DNA from: Bacteroidales bacterium UBA3816 | Lineage (GTDB): Bacteria > Bacteroidota > Bacteroidia > Bacteroidales > P3 | Length of the DNA: 5,857 nt | NCBI GenBank assembly: GCA_002368955.1 | Contig: DFDY01000046.1 | Location: forward strand, 1-5,857 | Direction: 5' to 3' | Shown: piece by piece, positions 1 to 3,755 of the stretch | Position numbering within the stretch: position 1 is the first letter of the stretch | How the letters are laid out: each line of letters starts with the position of its first letter | Notes under the pieces: model-generated | The model's database searches: none | What the model was told of the DNA's origin: nothing | What the model saw: only the letters and a program-made list of their open reading frames with translations | Program-made: the position numbers and the translations under genes

Positions 1-53
1 CCACTGTCACCCTCCAAAACTCACAAGGCACCACCGACCTCATCAAACGGTGA
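1..53 (+). CDS. C-terminal end of a gene, probably a T9SS-sorted secreted protein (partial)
   Basis: Only the last 16 codons are inside the window. In plus-strand frame 3 they read TVTLQNSQGTTDLIKR and then a TGA stop at 51-53. The alternating hydrophobic strand, a polar turn and a final basic 'LIKR' resemble the last two beta-strands of a type A T9SS sorting domain, which typically ends in Lys/Arg. The other two plus frames stay open through this stretch and run into the hairpin, so this frame is preferred. It points toward the minus-strand gene ending at 151, so the two genes converge on the hairpin at 64-116. Sixteen residues are too few for a firm family call. Whether the stretch codes at all rests on the fit of its end to the hairpin and to the sorting-domain pattern. 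Confidence 0.5.
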   Translation, partial: TVTLQNSQGTTDLIKR

Positions 54-63
54 GCTGCATTTT

Positions 64-116
64 TCCATACAAAAAAGGAGGGTGCCCATGCTGGCACCCT
101 CCTTTTTTAGTATGGA
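64..116. terminator. Bidirectional intrinsic terminator, 23-bp stem
   Basis: A near-perfect inverted repeat has arms at 64-86 and 93-116, a 6-nt loop (87-92) and one unpaired A at 109. The core is a GC-rich stem (GGAGGGTGCC / GGCACCCTCC) flanked by A6 and T6, so either strand reads as a hairpin followed by a U-run. It lies 10 bp after the stop of the plus-strand gene and about 35 bp after the minus-strand stop at 151-153, as expected for a shared terminator between convergent genes. Confidence 0.9.
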
Positions 117-150
117 TTGTTTTCAAAAGGCTGTCACCTGTCTGGCGCTG

Positions 151-1320
151 CTATCGTATTATTGTCACTTTCTTGGCAGGTGAACTGCCCACCTTGATTA
201 GATAAACCCCCGAGGACGGCATACGGAAGCGGACGGCCTCAGAGGCAGCAGGCTGGATATACAGTTGCCGCCCCAATGCGTCAAATATGCGGATGGTTTC
301 GCCCGCGGCACCACATACAACGATGTATTCATCCTCCACATTTACTGTCCAAGGCTGCGAGTGGTCGTCAACATTCTCAATGGACACTTGCACGGTGTCG
401 TAGATGGTAACGGTGTCGAACACCACAATAGTATCATATACGGTTATGGTGTCGAATACCTGAACGGTCACCGTATCATAAACAGTCAGGGTGTCGGTTG
501 CCCATATGGTATCGTGAACCATAATGGTGTCGCCATATACCGTCAACGTCCTACTGATGCTGGGTGCCGGCAACCAAATGCTGTCTCCGCTTTGAGTGGC
601 GGTAATTGTACAACGTCCAGAGGCAACAAACAGCAGGGTGTCCCCATGAACCGTAGCAACGTTGGAGTTTGACGAACTATAGGAAACGGGCAGCCCACTT
701 GTTGCCGTGGCAGTCAAGGACAACTGTCCTGCACTGCGGTAGGCATCCAACGACTGCCCCCAGACGATATGCTGTTCGGCATCGGCCTCGGGGAATTCAT
801 AGCATCCTATGTCGATGTGACCGCCAGAAACACGGTTCAGTCCATCCAAGTCAGTGGTTGACTGATAAGGCAGCGACACATGGTAGGGATGTCCGGCATT
901 GACACACGATGAGCCGGATGACAGATGCCAGTCGGCCGTCAGCACTTGTTGCATGCTGTCAGCGTCAAAACATGCCCCAGCAAAGGTGGTAGGACCCACA
1001 AAGAGAGGGCCGATGCTGTCTAGGTCGAGCCTGAAATTGCCAGTCTGCCCCAACAGGGTGTCTTGCATGGCATTGAACATCACGTTGTCTATCGAAGAAT
1101 TAAAGCCATGGAAGAATTGACTGTGTCCAGTATTGCCCCAGAAAAGATTGTTGTAGAGGTTGATGCTACCATCTGTTCGCAGAAGACGTGAAGGAACGTG
1201 GCTGGCCGAATCCCACAACAGATTGTTGGCGATGGTGTTGTTTTGAAGGATATTGTATCCCTGACGCAGGTAGATGATGTTGGGGCGAGTTCTGGAAGCC
1301 CTGATGCTGTTGTTAGCCAA
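151..1320 (-). CDS. C-terminal part of broken beta-helix protein: last rungs, Ig-like domain, DT-repeat linker, T9SS sorting domain
   Basis: This is a 389-codon open frame ending in TAG; its nominal first codon is TTG at 1320, just after the TGA of the upstream half. Residues 1-65 carry the final beta-helix rungs (NNTIANN, LYNNLFW). Residues 129-176 match the end of choice-of-anchor Q proteins (WHLSSGSSCVNAG, TDLDG, GHIDIGCYEF). Residues ~184-262 form a bacterial Ig-like (Big-type) domain (SGLPVSYSSSNSNVATV, CTITATQSGD). Residues 264-313 are a DTxxVY-type repeat. Residues ~325-389 are a type A sorting domain (IRIFDALGRQL, GVYLIKVG, KKVTIIR), which in this family directs export through T9SS and attachment at the cell surface. 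This sorting domain lacks the YPNPTTG opening found in the neighbouring gene. With no signal peptide of its own, this piece could not be exported by the Sec route if translated alone, so it is best read as the 3' half of one broken gene. The hairpin at 64-116 probably terminates it. Confidence 0.7.
   Translation of the reverse strand: MANNSIRASRTRPNIIYLRQGYNILQNNTIANNLLWDSASHVPSRLLRTDGSINLYNNLFWGNTGHSQFFHGFNSSIDNVMFNAMQDTLLGQTGNFRLDLDSIGPLFVGPTTFAGACFDADSMQQVLTADWHLSSGSSCVNAGHPYHVSLPYQSTTDLDGLNRVSGGHIDIGCYEFPEADAEQHIVWGQSLDAYRSAGQLSLTATATSGLPVSYSSSNSNVATVHGDTLLFVASGRCTITATQSGDSIWLPAPSISRTLTVYGDTIMVHDTIWATDTLTVYDTVTVQVFDTITVYDTIVVFDTVTIYDTVQVSIENVDDHSQPWTVNVEDEYIVVCGAAGETIRIFDALGRQLYIQPAASEAVRFRMPSSGVYLIKVGSSPAKKVTIIR
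382..531 (-). repeat. 18-bp-period coding repeat giving a DT-rich hexapeptide linker
   Basis: Eight units begin with Asp-Thr: DTIMVH, DTIWAT, DTLTVY, DTVTVQVF, DTITVY, DTIVVF, DTVTIY, DTVQVS. Seven are 6 residues (18 bp) and one is 8 residues. On the plus strand the units show as recurring gt(a/g)tc spaced 18 bp apart. They link the Ig-like domain to the sorting domain. Comparable DTV/DTI-rich strands are known just before sorting domains in Bacteroidota surface proteins and probably act as an extended spacer. The units have diverged at the DNA level, so the array looks old rather than freshly expanded. Confidence 0.85.
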
Positions 1321-1327
1321 CAGTCAG
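1301..1327 (-). other. Hairpin that includes and directly follows the in-frame TGA
   Basis: On the minus strand, CTGTTG (1323-1318) and CAACAG (1312-1307) pair perfectly around a 5-nt GCTAA loop, starting at the base after the TGA. The stem extends through the stop itself: CTGA (1327-1324) pairs with TCAG (1304-1301) across a 2-nt bulge. Ten base pairs in total can form. The structure is visible in the sequence; any role in decoding the UGA is speculative, and short hairpins occur by chance in coding DNA. Confidence 0.35.
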
Positions 1328-2247
1328 TCTGTTATGCGGCATCGGTGGCTGCATGCGATGATGGCTGCGCTCTGAATATTATTGTCATTCAGGACCACAA
1401 TCTCGTTGTTGCGGATGATGCAACGTTTCATATCCACATTTGAATAGAGTAGGAGCAATCCCAAATCATAACCATTGTTAACCTGACCCACTTCACGGCG
1501 ATTGTTCTGGAACAGACAGTCCTCTATAGTAATAAGCCCATATGGGGTGTAGCCGTTCAATTGGCGTGATTCTATCGGTCGGTCGTTGTACTCGAATATG
1601 CAGTTGTTCGTGTGGGACCCATAAGAGAGTAAGCCCCCTCTGAAGCAGTGTCTTATCGCGCAATCATATACATAGAATCCGCTGCCAGAAGCGGTGGTAG
1701 AGTACCCATAACTGGCCTTTTCCATATAGCTCCATCCGTAAACAGCATTCACTTCAGCATACTCACCATCAAGAGTGCAGTTGGACAGATGATAGTCTCC
1801 GTCCAGCAGCGCCAAAATCAGGATGGCGTAAGTGTTGTAGACACTATCCACCTTCACCACCAAGCCGTCGATAACTGTTGGCACGGTGGCAGACTCTTCA
1901 TAGTCTATACACGAGTAATAGGTGGTCAGGAATTGTTCGGATTGGGAGGCCGTAAAAATCCTTGTGCATGAACTGTCCTGCAGGTATCCGTGGTGCAATG
2001 CCTGACGCTCGGCAAGGCTCTGCTCTGTGCCGAGGAAACCACCGAAAACATGCACTCCATTTTTGGCCGAGAACTTGGGGTATGTCCCAATGGCCACAAA
2101 TACCGTATCTCCCTGCGCGGCATCGTTCATGGCACCATCGATATTGCGTTTGGCTGTTGACCATGCCAGACCATTGTTGTTGTCATTTCCCAGTATGGAG
2201 ACATAACGCACGGTGGCGTTGGCAGTGAAGGCGGCAAGGGTGAGCAT
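1324..2247 (-). CDS. N-terminal part of broken beta-helix protein (choice-of-anchor Q / DUF1565-like)
   Basis: This is a 307-codon open frame from ATG at 2247 to TGA at 1324-1326. Residues 1-11 (MLTLAAFTANA) are the tail of a hydrophobic signal peptide. Residues ~13-75 match the start of secreted parallel beta-helix proteins (VRYVSILGNDNNNGLAWSTA, GDTVFVAIGTY, GVHVFGGFLGTE). From residue ~150 on come beta-helix rungs with a recurring Cys followed by hydrophobic residues: C157, C196, C216, C244 and C276. The last two rungs are 32 residues apart, and the TGA falls a further 32 on. Such proteins are exported and often bind or process glycans, but no catalytic residues can be assigned here. The frame lacks the C-terminal sorting domain, which lies beyond the TGA in the same frame. 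The ATG at 2247 gives a short signal sequence with no basic n-region, so the true start was probably upstream and has been lost. Confidence 0.7.
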   Translation of the reverse strand: MLTLAAFTANATVRYVSILGNDNNNGLAWSTAKRNIDGAMNDAAQGDTVFVAIGTYPKFSAKNGVHVFGGFLGTEQSLAERQALHHGYLQDSSCTRIFTASQSEQFLTTYYSCIDYEESATVPTVIDGLVVKVDSVYNTYAILILALLDGDYHLSNCTLDGEYAEVNAVYGWSYMEKASYGYSTTASGSGFYVYDCAIRHCFRGGLLSYGSHTNNCIFEYNDRPIESRQLNGYTPYGLITIEDCLFQNNRREVGQVNNGYDLGLLLLYSNVDMKRCIIRNNEIVVLNDNNIQSAAIIACSHRCRITD

Positions 2248-2261
2248 TGCCAGAAGTAATA

Positions 2262-2439
2262 GAGGGTGAGGAGGTAGGTGGCTTGAGGGCGGGAGGACAA
2301 ATCAAGGGTGTAAACACGTTCTCCGCTATCCGCTTGGGGTGTGGCGGACTTCCCCGCAACGGCCGGAGAGGTCGGTAAGCCTGGCGGAGGCGACCTCGTT
2401 TTCAACTTTCAACACCACTTTAGCCATAGTTGTGTTGTT
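2262..2439 (-). pseudogene. Decayed remnant of a T9SS type A C-terminal sorting domain
   Basis: From 2439 downward the minus strand reads NNTTMAKVVLKVENEVASA, then RLTDLSGR...VRHTPSG and a TAG at 2322-2320. One base further on, in a shifted frame, it resumes as GERVYTLDLSSRPQATYL and then LTL. This follows the sorting domain of the large neighbouring gene step for step (NPTTGKVTI, LTDMMGRREQVRLT, YSLDLTSRPQATYLLTL). Homology stops after LTL at 2262, so the last strand and the '...RLLKK' end are missing. At that base the sequence passes into the signal-peptide core of the beta-helix gene. The parent gene's body is also missing: two stop codons (TAA, TGA at 2466-2461) and the ATPase gene lie just upstream. 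It is a frameshifted scar, truncated at both ends and not expected to be expressed. Confidence 0.75.
2272..2296 (-). repeat. Copy 1 of a 25-bp direct repeat in sorting-domain DNA
   Basis: This stretch matches 3832-3856 at 24 of 25 bases, in the same orientation; the mismatch is at 2286. It covers the SRPQATYL codons of the sorting domain. It is the best-conserved nucleotide stretch between the remnant and the intact 3' end of the large gene, so it marks shared ancestry and is a possible recombination site. Confidence 0.8.
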
Positions 2440-2463
2440 TTGGTGCGTGTATAGATGTTTTCA

Positions 2464-3582
2464 TTAACCATTCCTCAGCCACACACCCATAATCGGGTCG
2501 GAGAGGATTGTTTTTTTGTTTTCCATCATGATCAGGTCTTTCTCCAAAAGCGTTTTTTTTATGATTGCTACATTGGCAGACGAGCCGAGATTGTATCTTT
2601 GTATGGTCTTGCCCGACGAGAGGCCGCTGTCGATGCCATCGGCCACAGCACGAAGGAAGTTCATCTGATAGGCAGTTAGGCTTTCCGTTTTGGCCTCGAA
2701 CACGTCGGCACACTGCTCTACCAGTTCTGTAAAGGCTTCATACAAGGAAGCCTCGTCTACTTGTTTTCCTGTGCGTTGGAAAACATACCACGACAACTGT
2801 TGCACGTATGACGAATTGCCGTCCACTTGCCGCACTATCCACTCTGCTTGCTTGCGGGTGATAGTTTTATTCTCTTGCCCGAACTTGCCCATGATATATT
2901 TCACCCAGTATTCGGTTGGAATACGTTGCAGATAGATTATGTCGCCGAATTTGTAGAACGGTTTCGATGTGTCGTCGAAGAGGGCTTCCATCATTTGCTT
3001 GCGACTGCCGAACAGGCAATAGGAGACACGTTCATGATGCTGCCAAATCGAGCGCAGTTCGGTTTGGAAATTCAATGTGTCGGCATAGTTGCCTATCTGT
3101 TGGAACTCGTCGATGCACACCACCACCTGTAAGCCTTTCTTTTTGGCTATGTTTTCGGGCAGTTGCAGCAGGTCTTCTATCGAGCGTTCGCGAGGCGACA
3201 GATCCAGTTTGACGCTCATTTCGCCAGTTGGGTCTGGTGAAGCATTGACGCCAAAACTGAAACGGCTAAGGAATGCGCGGGCATTCTCTAGCCATTCGTC
3301 GACTTTGCCGGAGGTTTGCGTGAGCACTGCCGATGCAAAACGTTCACAGAACTCCTCTCGACTACGACACTGCTGCACATCAAGATACACCACCTTCAAC
3401 TGTGCACCTTCGGATTTTTCCTTGGCTTTTTTCACCAATGAGGTTTTTCCCCACCTTCTGGGCGAAACGATAAAAGTGTTCACGCCGTACTTGAAGTTGG
3501 AAACCAGTTTTCTGGTCTCATCCTCGCGATCGGTGAATTCGTCGCCGCTAACCGTTTTTCCGAATACAAACAATTTATTCAT
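2464..3582 (-). CDS. Archaeal-type AAA/STAND-like ATPase with C-terminal winged helix
   Basis: This 372-residue protein runs from ATG (3582) to TAA (2464-2466) and looks full length. The Walker A loop is SPRRWGKTS at residues 40-48, with K46-T47 binding nucleotide phosphates; Ser stands where Gly is usual. Walker B is VVVCIDEF at 153-160, with D158 and E159 as the expected metal-binding and catalytic acids. FGSR at 191-194 resembles the sensor-1 strand. DGNSSYVQQLSWYVF (254-268) and the region 300-372 (Tyr-Gln-rich helix, LGSSANVAIIKKTLLEKDLI, ending DPIMGVWLR) form the helical and winged-helix parts typical of this family. It has no signal peptide or membrane segment, so it is probably cytoplasmic. 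The family is widely expanded in Bacteroidota, and its biological role is poorly defined. The start is preceded by an A-rich, non-Shine-Dalgarno leader typical of the phylum. Sampled stretches look less GC-rich than the large gene upstream. It shares no obvious function with the secreted genes around it. Confidence 0.9.
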   Translation of the reverse strand: MNKLFVFGKTVSGDEFTDREDETRKLVSNFKYGVNTFIVSPRRWGKTSLVKKAKEKSEGAQLKVVYLDVQQCRSREEFCERFASAVLTQTSGKVDEWLENARAFLSRFSFGVNASPDPTGEMSVKLDLSPRERSIEDLLQLPENIAKKKGLQVVVCIDEFQQIGNYADTLNFQTELRSIWQHHERVSYCLFGSRKQMMEALFDDTSKPFYKFGDIIYLQRIPTEYWVKYIMGKFGQENKTITRKQAEWIVRQVDGNSSYVQQLSWYVFQRTGKQVDEASLYEAFTELVEQCADVFEAKTESLTAYQMNFLRAVADGIDSGLSSGKTIQRYNLGSSANVAIIKKTLLEKDLIMMENKKTILSDPIMGVWLRNG

Positions 3583-3755
3583 ATTGTTCTTTTTGTTATT
3601 AGTCTGTTTTTATCGTCACGACAAAGAGCGCAAGCTTCTCTCCATTTGGTTTGTCGATAATAATGCTAATTGATTTATTACTAATAACGCATTTACTAAT
3701 TGTTATATTATGTGGGATGGGATTTTTTTTTGTTGTTTGTGGCGTGCACCGAGAG
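3583..3755. promoter_or_regulatory. AT-rich intergenic region, presumed to hold the ATPase promoter
   Basis: This 173-bp gap lies between the stop of the large gene and the ATPase start, so an ATPase promoter is expected here. I found no good match to the Bacteroidota TTTG / TAnnTTTG promoter pattern on the minus strand. An imperfect inverted repeat lies about 30 bp before the ATG: TTTGTCGATAA at 3650-3660 pairs with TTAT...CGACAAA across 3610-3625, with a 5-nt bulge and a loop of about 24 nt. TTACTAAT occurs twice, at 3678-3685 and 3693-3700. A run of nine T at 3723-3731 gives poly-A, not poly-U, in the large gene's transcript. I see no terminator hairpin for that gene. Confidence 0.35.

Larger units (their letters stand above)
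151..2262 (-). pseudogene. Secreted beta-helix / Ig-like / T9SS protein gene, interrupted by an in-frame TGA and 5'-truncated
   Basis: Positions 2247-151 form one continuous reading frame of 699 codons, including the final TAG, broken only by a TGA at 1324-1326. The halves are in the same phase, separated by the TGA and one CTG codon. The protein reads sensibly across the break: a choice-of-anchor Q/DUF1565-like N-terminus, beta-helix rungs on both sides of the stop, the 'TDLDGLNRVSGGHIDIGCYEF'-type closing motif, an Ig-like domain, a DT-rich repeat linker and a T9SS sorting domain. The first ATG (2247) lies inside what looks like a hydrophobic signal-peptide core. The in-frame codons before it read LLLLA back to 2262, but no ATG, GTG or TTG precedes it before the TGA at 2302-2304. 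I infer that the original start and basic n-region were lost. Neither half alone would be a complete surface protein. A sequencing or assembly error at the TGA cannot be excluded. Confidence 0.75.

Noticed and set aside
382..531. CRISPR-like array
   Set aside because: The 18-bp periodicity is in coding frame, there are no spacers, and the units vary while keeping an Asp-Thr pattern.
265..672. Plus-strand open frame of 135 codons opposite the beta-helix gene
   Set aside because: It is antisense to the DT-repeat and Ig-like coding region; its sequence only mirrors that repeat and shows no recognisable domain.
1324..1326. A genetic code with TGA read as an amino acid genome-wide
   Set aside because: The plus-strand gene ending at 53 appears to use TGA as a proper stop right after a typical sorting-domain end. 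The other genes stop with TAA or TAG, and no other internal TGA was found in the large gene or the ATPase gene.
2127..2405. Minus-strand 92-codon frame as a separate small protein
   Set aside because: It begins at a TTG, joins part of the remnant sorting domain to an out-of-frame stretch of the beta-helix gene, and has no coherent fold; it is explained by the scar junction.
2420..2462. Small 14-codon frame starting at an ATG next to the ATPase stop (MKTSIHAPKQHNYG)
   Set aside because: It lies mostly over the sorting-domain remnant in another frame, is very short and has no other support.
3610..3660. Invertible promoter flanked by inverted repeats
   Set aside because: The arms are short and imperfect, the segment between them is only about 24 nt, and no invertase gene is in the window.
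3089..3673. Plus-strand open frame of 194 codons opposite the ATPase gene
   Set aside because: It is antisense to the well-supported Walker A and N-terminal ATPase coding sequence, is rich in Ser/Cys without domain character, and is a shadow frame.
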